Positions 24,633 to 36,050 of a stretch of DNA of 64,000 nt are shown piece by piece. The notes below the pieces were generated by a model. It worked only from the letters and a program-made list of their open reading frames with translations, was not told the origin of the DNA and did not search any database. Source of the stretch: Erythrophleum ivorense (lineage: Eukaryota > Streptophyta > Magnoliopsida > Fabales > Fabaceae); assembly GCA_026724425.1 (NCBI GenBank), contig JAIUCV010000084.1:310001-374000 (forward strand). Reading direction: 5' to 3'. The first letter of the stretch is position 1; each line of letters opens with the position of its first letter. The position numbers and the translations under genes are program-made.

Positions 24633-25450
24633 AACCGTTAAGAATTTTATGAACGGGATTGAAAATTTACCATCCAATATGATGTTTTAGAGCCGCTGGT
24701 GAAGTTTCAGATCGTTTGGTCGAGCAAATGTGAAAATCCTGTGTCGGGTGGATCTCTCGGACGGCCGTAAGGTGATGGGATGGACCACAGCTCGAACCGT
24801 CAACATTCCGTCGACCTATCTTGAAATTCCACCGACCAATCATATATTTTAGGAGCAGTGGTGAAGTTTCATGTCAAACAAACGAGCGGTTTGGGAGTTG
24901 CACCATTTGGTGGTCCCTCCGGTCGACCGGATGATGGTGCAATTGGCCATAGCTCAAACGATGATGAATTTCCTGACCGAGCTTGAAATTCCACCGACCA
25001 ACTTCATATTTTATGAGCACTGGTGAAGTTTGAGGTCAAATGGATGAGCGGTGTGAGACTTCCTTCACAACGTGGTCTAATCGGCCCCGGAAAGAGATTT
25101 TTGACCCTTCTCGAATTTGGCTCGTTCGTTCCATGATTTTCTTTTGGAATAGTGATTTTGAAGCTCCAAGAATTCATTTCCAGGTGGTGGTGTCGCCATG
25201 CCATGATTTTGGTTTTTGTCGGCCTTCGGTTACCCGCCATCGACCGGATGTGGCATTCGTGCGTATCTCCTCATCCGTTCACATTTCTCCGTCCTATCTT
25301 TTGGATTTGCCGACCAATATGGTATTGTCTGGTCGCTTGTGAAGTTTGGTGGACATTGGTAACACGGATTGTGAGGTAGGGCAAATTGGTCTTCCGTTGC
25401 ACCCGTGTGGTCGAGAAAAGTACGCCGGGTGGAATATCTTGAATTTTACT
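24633..25450 (-). repeat. About 160-bp imperfect tandem repeats (element D)
   Basis: Unit starts near 24633, 24796 and 24959 (period 163), followed by more diverged copies. Confidence 0.7.
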
Positions 25451-25663
25451 CGACCGTTTGGTGATCTTCTTTGACCGAAATGATTCTGCTTCCTTCCTTT
25501 AGTATTCCCAGGTGTTGCCCGCTCCTTGGTGTCGGTGTGGACCAGGGTGGGATGAAAGGGTGGGACATTTTCTCGTTTGGTCTCCTCTTGGTTTCTCATC
25601 CTAACAAAATGCATGCAATAATGATGTGAGAGATAAAAATGAAAAAGGAAAAGAAAAATACCA

Positions 25664-25681
25664 TGTGGGTTGCCTCCCACA
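25664..25681 (-). other. Conserved post-ORF hairpin (element D)
   Basis: TGTGGG-AGGCAA-CCCACA on the minus strand, about 50 nt beyond the gag-protease stop. Confidence 0.8.
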
Positions 25682-25732
25682 AAGCGCTTGTTTTAAAGTC
25701 ATCTAGCTTGACTCCCGTTTTTCTTTGTTCGG

Positions 25733-28474
25733 TTAGGTGCGGATGTGATCAGCCAAAGGGTTTGGGATCCCTTTGGTGTCTTCACATTCTGGTTCAGGTG
25801 GCTCATGAGGTGGTTTGGGCTCTCCATGATCATCTTCCATGTCGTCCTTGAAGACCAAAGCTCTCGGAAAAAGTTTTAAGGTTTTTCCGAGTCTTTCCTT
25901 TGCGGTTTGCTCATCTTTGGGGTCCGGATCCTTTGGGAGAATGATTCTTATGCTGGCAAAGGACTTAGGCACACCGTCGGGTTCTTCTTCATCTCCATGA
26001 TTGTTAAAAGACGATGACAAGACCGAGTGAATATCCTTGAAGACATTCTCATGCTTCGGCTTCAACGATTTCATCGTTTCTTTTGGTTTAGGGTAGGGTT
26101 CGCCCTTCTTGGTGCTTCTTGGCCGCTCGGCTCCTTCTCTTGGCATGAGTGTGCTCCTTTCTGGTGGTAGTTTGACTGCGCTTGGAGCTTGTTTGAAGTT
26201 GATGCTTGGGAAAAAGACATCTTGCCGGACATGACCAAGTGTTAGTTGGTTTCTCATGTAATTGATGACCGCCCCGGCTGTGGCTAAGAATGGGGTACCA
26301 AGAATCAGCTGATTCCTCTTTGATCCTTCCCATACCATGATTTGGAAATCGGTTGGGACATGTCTCTCTCCGATCTCTAGCATAACATCTTCAAGCACTC
26401 CATAAGGCTCCATGCTTGATAGATCCGCAAACTCCACTCTCACCTTAGGCTCTTTGAAATATTTGAATCCCAAATCTTTGGCTAGTGCAAGAGACATGAG
26501 GTTCACGTTTGCTCCACTATCACACAAGCAATCGGTGAGTTGGTATCCATTGATACAAACGGGGATAACAAACTTCCCGGGATCTCCTTGTTTAAGCAAC
26601 GGCTTATTGTCAAGCCTTCTCTTGTAAGCTCGCCTTGACTCCCATGTGTACCTCTCTGGTTTGTACCTCTCCTTAAGCTCATCTTCTCTTTCTTCTTCTT
26701 GAGATGGTACGGAGACAATGGCCGGTGGATCCTCTTTGGATGAAACAACACTGCAAAACTTTTGCGGATTTGCCTCTTGTTGCTTTTTAACCGCCTCGGC
26801 TGTTTGAGAGACTTGAACATCTAACTTCTGGACGTGAGTTGACAACGCCCCAAACTTATTATTTAGATCACCAAACATGTGATCCATCTTCTCATGTAAG
26901 CTCTTGGTAGCTTGTCTTTGCTCCTCCATATATTTCTTAACCGCCACATCTACTTTTTCTTCTTGTTGAGCCGGTGCAACTCCTTGGGGGAAAGTGAGTG
27001 GCTGCTTCACTTGGTAGACTCCCTTAGGATAGAATTGTTGCTTAGGCTGGTATTGACCTCCTTGGTAAGTGTTTTGGCCTCCTTGATAAGTGTTTTGGCC
27101 CGGATAGACTTGATCATTTGGATTCTCCACATTGGTGCTTCGGTAAGAGAGGTTGGGATGGGGGCGGAATGGCTGATTGTATCCTCTATTACCGTAGTTA
27201 CCTCCTATGTAGTTGACTTCCTCTTGATTCTCTTCTGCTCCATCTCTCATAAACTCCATGAGAGGCTCTTCATTAGTGGCCAAGACATCATCAACCGCAT
27301 GCACTCCTCGGTTGCTCTTTAGTAGTTGTGACACCATGTTCTTCAACTCCATGATTTGAGCCGATTCCGATGATGAGCTCGTGGTTCTCACTCCTCTATT
27401 GTATTCAGGGCATGCATTGGAATCACTTGCAGCAAGATTCTCGATCAAAAGCTTAGCCTCCGGCACCGATTTGGTCATGAAGTTGCCATTGCTCGCGGTG
27501 TCAAGTGAAAGCTTGTACTTGTGATCAATCCCATTGTAAAAGATGTTCCAAAGGTTACCTTCTGAGAAGCCATGATTAGGGCAATCTCTTGCATACTCCT
27601 TGAAGCGCTCCAAAGCTTCATAGAAAGATTCCATCGGTGCTTGCTTAAACCCGGATATCTTACTCCTTATAGAGTTTGATCTTTGCTTGGTGTAGAATTG
27701 GTTTAAGAAAGCTCCTTTGTATTCATTCCATGTTGTAATGGATTGAGGTGGTAGAGACTTTACCCATCTAAGTGCCTTGTCACTTAGAGAGAAGGTAAAC
27801 AATTTGCACTTGAAGTAGTCCGGTGACACTCCATTGATCCGAGTAGTGCTACATATCTCCTCAAAGGTGTCGACATGGTCAAGTGGATGTTCGGTGGACA
27901 AACCATGGAATTGGTTTTGTTTCACCAAGGCAATGATTTGTGGCTTGATCTCAAAGTCGTTCCTTGGGGGTTGTGGTGGTCGGATTGGATTCCTATCCAA
28001 GAAGAATGCATCGGATGAATCAAAATCTCCCATAGTCGGATGCCTTGGATGCTGAGCGAATTGTGCTCTCCGTGGAGGCACATGTGGTTGAGCTTGAGGC
28101 ATCCCTTGGTGACCGCCAATGGGGTTTTGATGATGCTGGTTTGGTGGTTGACCGGCGTCTTGTTGACCCGGTTGCTGTTGTTGTTGTTGTTGAGGCTGCG
28201 GTTGACCGGCTACACCGGGAGCGTTTTGATTGGGTTGAGGCACGGCTCCTTGTGCTGGCTGGTCAACTCCGGCTTCTGGTAAGACATGAGGGGCTTGTGG
28301 TTGTTGTTCTTGGTCAGGGGCGTGTTGTTGGCCACCTTGTGCCGCGGCTTCACCGCCTTGATTCATTCTTTCTCTTCTTTGCCGCCTAAGTGTTCTTTCA
28401 AGTTGGTCAATGTCAAGATCTTCTTCTATGGTATTATCCGGATTGGACCTTCTTGTCATGCACCTAAGAGACAC
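25733..28474 (-). CDS. Element D gag-protease polyprotein, intact
   Basis: An uninterrupted frame of 913 residues. Order: charged N-terminus; Q/P-rich low-complexity region (about 40-135, with a run of seven Q); Retrotrans_gag capsid-like domain (about 170-330, with KALRWVKSLPP and NQFYTKQR); a linker with YQGGQNTYQGGQ repeats; a helical segment (about 520-600); and a retropepsin-like protease near 665-770 with LCDSGANVNLM (catalytic DSG), LILGTPFLATAGA and a C-terminal tail ending PLADHIRT. There is no zinc knuckle and no RT. The first ATG (28474) and a second five codons on are both possible starts; the leader to the primer site is about 125 nt. The protein would package RNA and process itself. 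Confidence 0.9.
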   Translation of the reverse strand: MSLRCMTRRSNPDNTIEEDLDIDQLERTLRRQRRERMNQGGEAAAQGGQQHAPDQEQQPQAPHVLPEAGVDQPAQGAVPQPNQNAPGVAGQPQPQQQQQQQPGQQDAGQPPNQHHQNPIGGHQGMPQAQPHVPPRRAQFAQHPRHPTMGDFDSSDAFFLDRNPIRPPQPPRNDFEIKPQIIALVKQNQFHGLSTEHPLDHVDTFEEICSTTRINGVSPDYFKCKLFTFSLSDKALRWVKSLPPQSITTWNEYKGAFLNQFYTKQRSNSIRSKISGFKQAPMESFYEALERFKEYARDCPNHGFSEGNLWNIFYNGIDHKYKLSLDTASNGNFMTKSVPEAKLLIENLAASDSNACPEYNRGVRTTSSSSESAQIMELKNMVSQLLKSNRGVHAVDDVLATNEEPLMEFMRDGAEENQEEVNYIGGNYGNRGYNQPFRPHPNLSYRSTNVENPNDQVYPGQNTYQGGQNTYQGGQYQPKQQFYPKGVYQVKQPLTFPQGVAPAQQEEKVDVAVKKYMEEQRQATKSLHEKMDHMFGDLNNKFGALSTHVQKLDVQVSQTAEAVKKQQEANPQKFCSVVSSKEDPPAIVSVPSQEEEREDELKERYKPERYTWESRRAYKRRLDNKPLLKQGDPGKFVIPVCINGYQLTDCLCDSGANVNLMSLALAKDLGFKYFKEPKVRVEFADLSSMEPYGVLEDVMLEIGERHVPTDFQIMVWEGSKRNQLILGTPFLATAGAVINYMRNQLTLGHVRQDVFFPSINFKQAPSAVKLPPERSTLMPREGAERPRSTKKGEPYPKPKETMKSLKPKHENVFKDIHSVLSSSFNNHGDEEEPDGVPKSFASIRIILPKDPDPKDEQTAKERLGKTLKLFPRALVFKDDMEDDHGEPKPPHEPPEPECEDTKGIPNPLADHIRT

Positions 28475-28600
28475 AAAGAAAGAGTATTAAGTAAAATTTT
28501 TATGGTTTTTTAAAGTTTTATGAAAAACAGAAAATGAAATGTAAAAACAAATAGAACTAGACTAAAAATCAATCAAGAAACTTGAAAGAAATACAACTCT

Positions 28601-28618
28601 TCCCCGGCAACGGCGCCA
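28601..28618 (-). other. Element D primer-binding site (tRNA-Asp)
   Basis: The plus strand reads TCCCCGGCAACGGCGCCA, the 3' end of plant tRNA-Asp, so the sense strand is complementary to it. It lies 7 bp from the 5' LTR. Confidence 0.92.
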
Positions 28619-28625
28619 AAGAGCT

Positions 28626-30247
28626 TGATGCGTTAGGTTTTATGCTTCAAACTAATACAATTTATAACCCAACTTGGTAGAGCTGCAAGTGCACAGCCGT
28701 GGTAAGTCGGGGTCGAACACAAGGAAGAGAGATTTCGTTTCTAGTCTATGTTGAGTGATGAGTAGCTAGAACAAAGAATATGAGTGTGGGGTGATCTAAA
28801 ATCAAAGGAAAACAAGTGAGAATGTGAATGAGGTTGTAAACAAAATGGGAAAGATGTTAGGCAAAGGATAATCAATGGAAACATTCAATGAAATGACAAG
28901 AGATTGCATGGGATAATTTATAAACCGCCTTGAACTCACAACACTACGGTATAACCTTTCCACTTTCGTGGCTCCGGCTACTATGCTTAAACAACCTAAT
29001 AGACTCAACTTTCGATGGTTATTACAAGTTATAAGCATGCATTAACTAGTGTTCAAGTCGTGATTGCTCACTAAATTCCTTAGGTCGACTTTTGGAAGCC
29101 TAAGACACTTAGCTCATCAAATACTAGTTTCGGCAATACAACAAGCTTTTGGAGAGTGTATCAACCTAGAATCAAGTTGTTTAGGCGCGCTTTCCTAACA
29201 ACAAGCATTATGAACAAGCAAAGATGAAGGTCCAAATGGTGAAATCCCGGTTTATGCAATCATATAAGTCAAATCATATCATGAGCCCATCGATCTCCCT
29301 CGGCCTAACCGAGAGATCTACTCGGCCATGGCGCAAACAAGCAAGCAAAGCATGATTGAAAGCATAATCATAAGCACAAGTAAGAGATAAAGGGAATAGA
29401 AAAGCTTCTCTATTGAAGAAACAAGTCGGGTCTCCTTTGATAACTTGAAATCTCGAGTACAAAGGTAACAAAGCAAAGAAGATGGAAGAACAAGGTTTTA
29501 TGTGAGCTAGGGTCTTGAGCGGCGCCTCCTTTCTCCTCCCTTGGACTGCGCAGCTCTCTCTCTGGTTCTTATTGACGGCCAAAACCCTTCTCTCCTTTTT
29601 TCTGAGGCTAAAAACTTGTATATATAGGTAAGGAATCGCTTAGGTCTTCGTGGTGCCGGAAAAGGAAACTTTCCGATGAGCTGGAGTCAATCTTTTGCGA
29701 CGTGTATGGGCCGAGATAAGGCCAAGGAAACCTCCAAATAATAGCTAAGCCTCTTCTCAAGCGAGCCAAAGTCCATGCCGCGGTATCCTGGGCCTTTAGA
29801 CACGCGAGATCCTCCACGGGCTTCATCTTGTCGCTATACGGACACGTCTCGGTATAAAATGCATTTCTCCTTGATGGTTGATCCAAATGGCTTGATTCCA
29901 CTTCGTCGTGATGAATAACTCAAATATATATCCAGCAAGACCAAGATCATGATTTTTGGGCGTCGGGAAGACCCCTTGCCGCGGTCAACTTCCGGATGCT
30001 CCGGTTCTGTCCGAATACGAGAATCGGACAAATGGAGTTATAATGATGCTCTTGACTTGGAAACTTGCATGGATCATGGTTTGAGGCTCTTTTGCTCCTT
30101 TTTGAATCCTTTTTGATGTTTTAACCTGTTAAGACTCCAAAACCAACAAATACAAGAAAACTACCTCCAAAGGCATAAAACCTTATTGAAAGCACTTGAA
30201 AACATATGAAAATACTACGTAAAAACATGCAAAATATGATGATATCA
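28626..30247 (-). repeat. Element D 5' LTR
   Basis: 1622 bp. The TATA-like box is at 29618-29627 (minus strand CTATATATAC). Confidence 0.94.
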
Positions 30248-33200
30248 AGCTCCCAATCTGGTGATTGTACAACCGGTGCGCTTATTAGTGCTGCCTTGAT
30301 CTTTTTGAAAGCCGTGAGGCAATCATCGTCGAATTCAAATGGGACATCTTTGCACAAGAGCTGAGTCAATGGTCGTGCGATCTTGGAGAAATCTTGGATG
30401 AATCTCCTATAGAAACCGGCGTGTCCGAGGAAGCTCCTTACTCCCTTTACATTCTTTGGCGGTTCTAAGGTCACCATGACTTCTATCTTTGCTTTATCCA
30501 CTTCAATCCCTCTCTCTGATATCCGGTGTCCAAGCACTATCCCATCTCGCACCATGAAATGACATTTCTCCCAATTGAGGACAAGATGTTGCTCCTCGCA
30601 TCTTTTGAGAACCTTGCTAAGATTTGATAAACAAGCATCAAAGGATGAGCCATAAACTGAGAAGTCATCCATGAATACCTCCATTATGTCCTCTATATAG
30701 TCGGTGAAGATAGACATCATGCATCTTTGGAATGTGGCCGGGGCATTGCACAACCCAAAAGGCATTCGCCGGTAAGCGAATGTGCCATAAGGACATGTAA
30801 ATGTTGTCTTCTCTTGGTCATCCGGATGGATTGGTATTTGGAAGAAACCTGAATAGCCATCTAGAAAACAATAGTAAGGGTGGTTAGCAAGCCTTTCTAT
30901 CATTTGGTCTATAAATGGCAAAGGGAAATGATCCTTCCGGGTCGCGGTATTGAGCTTGCGGTAGTCGATGCACATTCGGTGGCCGGTGATTGTTCTAGTG
31001 GGGATCAGCTCCTCATTCTCGTTCTTCACCACCGTGACTCCTCCCTTTTTAGGGACCACATGCACCGGACTTACCCACGTACTATCCGAGATTGGATATA
31101 TGATCCCCGCTTCCAAGAGTTTCATTATCTCTTTTTTCACAGCATCTTTTAAATTCGGGTTTAACCTCCTTTGGTGCTCTATGGACGATGTTGACTCGTC
31201 CTCAAGGTGTATCCTGTGCATACATAGGTCCGGAGAGATGCCCGTGATATCCTCAAGGGTATACCCAAGGGCTTTACGGTGTTTTCTCAACTCACAAAGC
31301 AATAGAGCCGTCTCCACATTGGTTAGGTTTGAATTGATAATCACCGGATATGTATTATTAGGTCCGAGAAACGCATACCTTAGTCCAACTGGAAGCTCTT
31401 TAAGCTCAACCTTGGGTGCTCTATGCTCGCTCCAAGGATCATTCGAAGCTTTGGTGAGGTTCTTAGTTTCTCCCGGCTTCTTTACATCCTCCCCCAAGCC
31501 GATGTATGCTACTAGTTTGTCATAAGTGGCAGCTCCATCTAGAATCTTGGTCAGCCGGTGTGCTTCTTCATTCAAATGGTCGTTATCTCCTTCACCCCCG
31601 GTCAACTCCATCTCTAATGGGTCATTCCTGATGAGCTCTTGATAGATACCTTCAGAAACCTCGCTCATGTTATCCACCAAAAACGAATGCCCGTCTATTG
31701 TCGGCTTGCCGAGTGACTTGTCCACTTGAAATTTCATCACGAGGTCTCCCAAATGCAAGTCGATCTTTCCTCCTTTGACGTCAATTATGGCACCGGCGGT
31801 GTCTAAGAATGGTCGTCCAAGGATCAAGGGGTCCTTAGGCTCTTGATCAAGCTCTAACACCACAAAATCAGCCGGTATGGAACATTTACCGATCATGACT
31901 TGAACATCGGTTACAATTCCAACCGGTCTTCTAACCGATCGATCCGCAAAGACTAGTTGAATCTTTGTTGGTCTGAAATTAGTTATCCCAAGACGTCTGG
32001 CCACCGTGTAAGGCATTAAATTCACGCTAGAGCCCAAGTCACAAAGGCATCGCTTGAAAGTGGTACCTCCGATTTGACAAGATAGCACAAAGCTGCCCGG
32101 ATCATCAAGCTTCTCCGTTGTTTGGTTTTGAAGCACATCACTGCATTCTTGAGTTATCAGCATCACACCTTCTTCCAAGCTTAGGTTACTTGTCAAGATA
32201 CTCTTCATGTACTTTTTCAAAGATGGTATGATCATGCAAGCGTCAACAAATGGTAGCCTAACACTTAGCTGGCTCACAAGATCTCTTAGCTTTGCTTGCT
32301 CCTTCTCCTTCTTAGGCTTCTTCACAACCCTAGGGAAGGGTGCTTTCGGCTTGTACACTCGAGATATCATCGGTGGGATGATTTCTTCTTCTAACTCTCC
32401 ATTGGCCGCATTGTTGTCTTCCGGTTCATTCTCATCTATCACGATTGTATGCTGGGTCGACTCCTTCTCAGCTCCCTCCGGCATTTGCACCTCATCTAGT
32501 TGCGTCCCACTCCTAAGAGTGATGGTGGCAATGTGCTCCTTTCTTGGATTTACCTCGGGTTGGCCGGGAAGGACTCCGATTGGCCTTTTGATTGAACCGG
32601 CGATGTGGGCTATTTGGAGATCAAGCCGCTTCACGTGGGATTCAAGAGAATCAAACTTACTATTCAGGTCATAGTACATGTGGTGTATCTTCTCATGAAT
32701 CTCCTTGTTGGCTTGCCTTTGCTCATGCATGAACTCGTAGATATAAGATTTAAGATCACCTTCTTGATCGTCTCTATGCATCGGCTGGTGCCTCGGGTTA
32801 GGTAAGGTTACCTTAGGGATGTGCATGAGCTGATGATTGGAGTGCTGAAGAGGGTAGCTAGAAGAATTCTTTTCACCATAGTAACGGTCTTGAGTGTTGA
32901 GAAACGGCATAAGACTTCTTTCTCCGGGTTCATGTTTGCTGATGAAGTTCACGTCTCTTTGAAGATTGCCAAAGATCTCCCGGTCCATCTCCTCATCCAA
33001 GGTTTGGTTGTCTTCAAAGACTTGGAATTGCCTCGGTTGCCTCTCCAAAAGTTTAGAGATCATGGATTTGATTTCCTTGAACTCGGTTTGCTCCGGTCTT
33101 GTGTTGATCGCCTTAATGGTTTCCTCATAGCTCGGCTGGTTCTTGCTATCACTGGCCGCCAAGTTGTCTATTAATATCTTTGCCTCTTCAATGGTCTTGC

Positions 33201-33399
33201 TCATGAAGTCCCCATTGCTAGCTATGTCAAGGTATAGCTTGTACTCTCGCCTAATCCCATCATAGAAGGTGTTCCATAGATTGACATCCGAGAAGCCGTG
33301 TTGTGGGCAATCTCTTATGTATTCTTTGAAACACTCTAGAGCTTCATGATATGGCTCTATAGGACCTTGCTGGAAGCCTGAGATTTTGCTCCTCATCAA
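30248..33399 (-). pseudogene. Element C gag C-terminus, protease and reverse transcriptase
   Basis: A long frame interrupted only by its neighbours. It starts in the capsid-like domain (ISGFQQGPIEPYHEALE), passes a helical gag region, then shows an Athila-type protease with CDLGSSVNLMPYTVA, where leucine replaces the usual S/T of the DSG/DTG site. RT follows with [20 protein letters not shown], the [15 protein letters not shown] block and the catalytic box [10 protein letters not shown], then the connection with [13 protein letters not shown]. The frame is ended by element D at 30247; residues read beyond that come from D's LTR. Upstream it is out of frame with gag because of one extra base near 33405-33412. 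Confidence 0.92.
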
Positions 33400-33946
33400 G
33401 GTTGCCCTTTTGTTTGGTGTAGAATTGCCCTAGAAAAGCCTTCTTGAACTCCATCCATGTATTGATTGAGCGGGACGGCAAAGATTTTAGCCATCTAAGT
33501 GCTTTGCCCGCCAAAGTGAAAGCAAAGAGCCGGCACCTCAGGTAGTCTACTGGAACTCCATTGGCGCTTGTAGTGCTGCACAACTCCTCAAAAGAATCAA
33601 CATGATCCAAAGGATCCTCCTCAAGAAGTCCATGGTATTGACTTTGCTTCGCCAATGCGATAACCCGCGGCTTAATCTCATAACGTTGGCCGTCTTGCAT
33701 CCGGATGGGGCTACGGCTTTGTAGAAGCTCTGGTCTGGAGTCACTATCTCCAATGTACTCTTGATTTGGCCCCTCTCGGTGGTCGTCTTGGGGTGGTTGA
33801 TGCGCCGGCTCGTCAATGTCGAGCTCCGGTTCATTGCCGTTTTGCGGTAAACGGTTTTGAACTCCAATCAAAGGGCGGTCATCAATGCAATTTGCTCCAA
33901 GAAAGACACCAAGCGGCGGCCCATGAACATGTGCTTCCTGATCCAT
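33344..33946 (-). pseudogene. Element C gag N-terminus
   Basis: 200 residues starting MDQEAHVHGPP, with the first part of the capsid-like domain (YEIKPRVIALAKQ, DHVDSFEELCSTTS, KALRWLKSLPSRSINTW, FLGQFYTKQ). Element A reads straight on into ISGFQQG, but here one extra base in the CCCTTTTG run near 33405-33412 shifts the frame, and the last dozen or so residues are spurious. The start codon lies about 120 nt downstream of the primer site. Confidence 0.9.
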
Positions 33947-34065
33947 AGCTCAGCTCAAGTTGTACCTACAAGAGCTTGAAAACAAACTAAAGAAAAATGT
34001 TAAGTGACAAAACAAAGGAAAAACGTCTTAGTCTAGATTCTAGTCCAAACTTGTAGACAAGAAGG

Positions 34066-34083
34066 TCCCCGGCAACGGCGCCA
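34066..34083 (-). other. Element C primer-binding site (tRNA-Asp)
   Basis: TCCCCGGCAACGGCGCCA on the plus strand, 6 bp from the 5' LTR. Confidence 0.92.
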
Positions 34084-34089
34084 AAAACT

Positions 34090-35703
34090 TGGTGTGAGCG
34101 TGGGTTTGCTTCAAGTTTTACCCACTAGAGCTACCTGCAAGTGCACAGCAACGAGGGAAGTATAGATGGGATCGAATCCACAAGGACCTATCGGTTGTAC
34201 TACAAATTGTAAGGAGGTTGAATCAAGCTAAAACAAAATGGTGTTTGGTTCGGATTTTAACTAAAATGAAAGTGGCAAACAAGTAGAGGGAATGGAAATC
34301 AATAAGTGGAGATACTAGGCATTGGGCTAACCTCAAGGCAATCATGAATCATTAACAAGTTAATCAAATGGAAGGGATATAATAGAAACCGTTCATGAAC
34401 TCATAACACAAAAGTATAGTTATCCCACTTTCGTGGATCAAACTACTATGTTAAATCAACCTAATAGACTCAACTTTCGATGGTTATTACAAGTTGAAAA
34501 CATGCATTAAAGGTGTTCAAGTTATGATTGTTCACGGTGATTCACAACTCATCTTTCGGTGGTTATGATTCACCGCTCACCAAATACTAAGTCCGGTAAT
34601 ATAACAAGCTTTTGGAGAGTATATTAACCCAAGATCCGATGCTAGTAGATCAGAAAAGCAAGCGGAATTATGCTCAAGTACAGGTGATGAAACCAAATAA
34701 ATTATCCCAACTCAAAAGATCAAGTTAACAAATTCATGAGCCTTTCGGCTTAGCCCTTAACCTAGCGGGGAAACTACCCAATCATGGCGCGGTTAACACA
34801 AAACACGATGAGTATGGACATTATAAGTAATGAAAAAGAGGTACAGGGTGAAGAAAACTTCTCTATTTTTAAGAATAAGTCGGCCTCTCCACAAAAATCT
34901 CTCGGATTCAATACAAGAGAAAAGAGAAAAGAACAAGTGTAAGGATGTCTTGAGTGCAAGAGTGTGTGCGCCTTCGATCTTGAGAGAAACCTCTTCTCTC
35001 TGCTTCCAGGATGGCTTTCTCTCCTTCTCTTGACGGCGCAGCTGCTCTCTCTTTTTCTCTGAGGCTAAAAACTCGTATTTATAGGGTAGAAGTCGCTAGG
35101 TTTGTCAAGTGTCGAAAAAGGAAACTTTCCGGTTAACCGGCATTGATGATTTGCGACGTGATCAGACCGGGTTTAGGACAAGTAAACCACCAAAAGAAAG
35201 CTGGGCTTGTGCTAAGTCGAGACAAGGTCCATGCCGCTGCATCCCGGGCCATTTGGTGGCGCCAAGTCTCCATGGGCTTCGTTTCCTCGCCTGGCGGACA
35301 CGTCTTGGGCAAAAAAGAGTATCTTCGTGGTGGTTGATCCAAATGACTTGAATCCACTTCTTCGTGATGCATGACTCAAATATCTATCCAGCAAGACCAA
35401 GATCATGATTTTTGGACGTCGGGAAGACCCCTTGCCGCGGTTATCTTTCGGACGCTCCGGTTCTGTCCAAATGCGAGAATCGGACAAATGGAGTTATATT
35501 GATGCTCTTGACTTGGAAACTTGCATGGATCATGGTTTGAGACTCTTTTGCTCATTTTTGAATCCTTTTTGATGTTTTAACCTGTTAAGACTCCAAAACC
35601 AACAAATACAAGAAAACTACCTCTAAAGGCATAGAACCTTATTGAAAACACTTGAAAACACCAATAAATACTTAGTGAAAACTTGTAAAATAAGATGATA
35701 TCA
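34090..35703 (-). repeat. Element C 5' LTR
   Basis: 1614 bp, TGGTGTGAGCG...GATGATATCA. The TATA-like box is at 35075-35084. Confidence 0.95.
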
Positions 35704-35708
35704 ACCAT

Positions 35709-36050
35709 AACGAAAACAACCCATATCGAGGTAGCGACCCCCAATATAAGTCTGTCGGGCACCCACCGTCCCAACACAAGTAGACCCACCGTCTACTCTA
35801 AAGGCCCACCGCCTCTAGATAAAACGAGTAATAACACCGAAACGCGTACCAACATATGACTAAAAACTTTCAGTGACCCCACCGGCCAAAGAAACTTGTA
35901 ACATCCAAAACATAACAAAAAAATATGAGGCAAAACTCCATCTCATATAACTCCAAAAATATATATAGTACAACGAAACGAAAATACATAAATCCAAAAC
36001 CAACAACAACAAAACCAAAAACAAGACTAGAACCACAAAGATGAAGAATC
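35709..36050 (-). other. Element B 3' UTR, part 2, with more hairpins
   Basis: Non-coding sequence that continues the hairpin array split by element C: 35780-35796 (GTAGAC-CCACC-GTCTAC) and 35797-35819 (9-bp stem, CCACC loop), with a weaker one near 35753-35775. A TGTAACATCC motif at 35897-35906 is the reverse complement of the 3' end of the upstream UTR reading and matches the first ten bases of the LTR. Confidence 0.75.

Larger units (their letters stand above)
23387..25732 (-). other. Element D polypurine tract and 3' non-coding region
   Basis: The polypurine tract is at 23387-23398. A 64-bp dimer near 23840-23960 follows, then the second polypurine tract with hairpin (24353-24384), approximately 160-bp tandem repeats (about 24633-25450; unit starts near 24633, 24796 and 24959) and the post-ORF hairpin (25664-25681). 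No domain-bearing frame is present. Confidence 0.8.
21776..30247 (-). mobile_element. Element D: non-autonomous Athila-type element encoding only gag-protease
   Basis: Minus strand, 8472 bp. LTRs are at 21776-23386 (1611 bp) and 28626-30247 (1622 bp; the left copy has an 11-bp deletion near 23250) with about eight substitutions (about 0.5%). The tRNA-Asp primer site is at 28601-28618 and the polypurine tract at 23387-23398. The target duplication AGCTC is exact (21771-21775, 30248-30252) and lies within the C pol gene. It has one long intact frame for gag plus protease and then goes directly into the 3' region; RT, RNase H and integrase are missing. It presumably relies on enzymes from A/C-like elements. 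Confidence 0.96.
8777..35703 (-). mobile_element. Element C: Athila-lineage retrotransposon inserted in element B 3' UTR
   Basis: A minus-strand element of the same family as A. LTRs are at 8777-10389 (1613 bp) and 34090-35703 (1614 bp), with a tRNA-Asp primer site at 34066-34083 and a polypurine tract at 10390-10401. The target duplication ACCAT is exact (8772-8776, 35704-35708). Without D and E its own length is 11,186 bp, almost the same as A. LTRs differ at about 22 sites (about 1.4%). Gag-pol has only one frameshift and one nonsense codon besides the two later insertions, so it is the best preserved full-length Athila in the window. Confidence 0.96.

Noticed and set aside
30121..33399. 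The full 1092-residue frame of element C as one intact protein
   Set aside because: Residues encoded by 30121-30247 come from D's LTR; the pol gene continues at 21775 on the far side of D.
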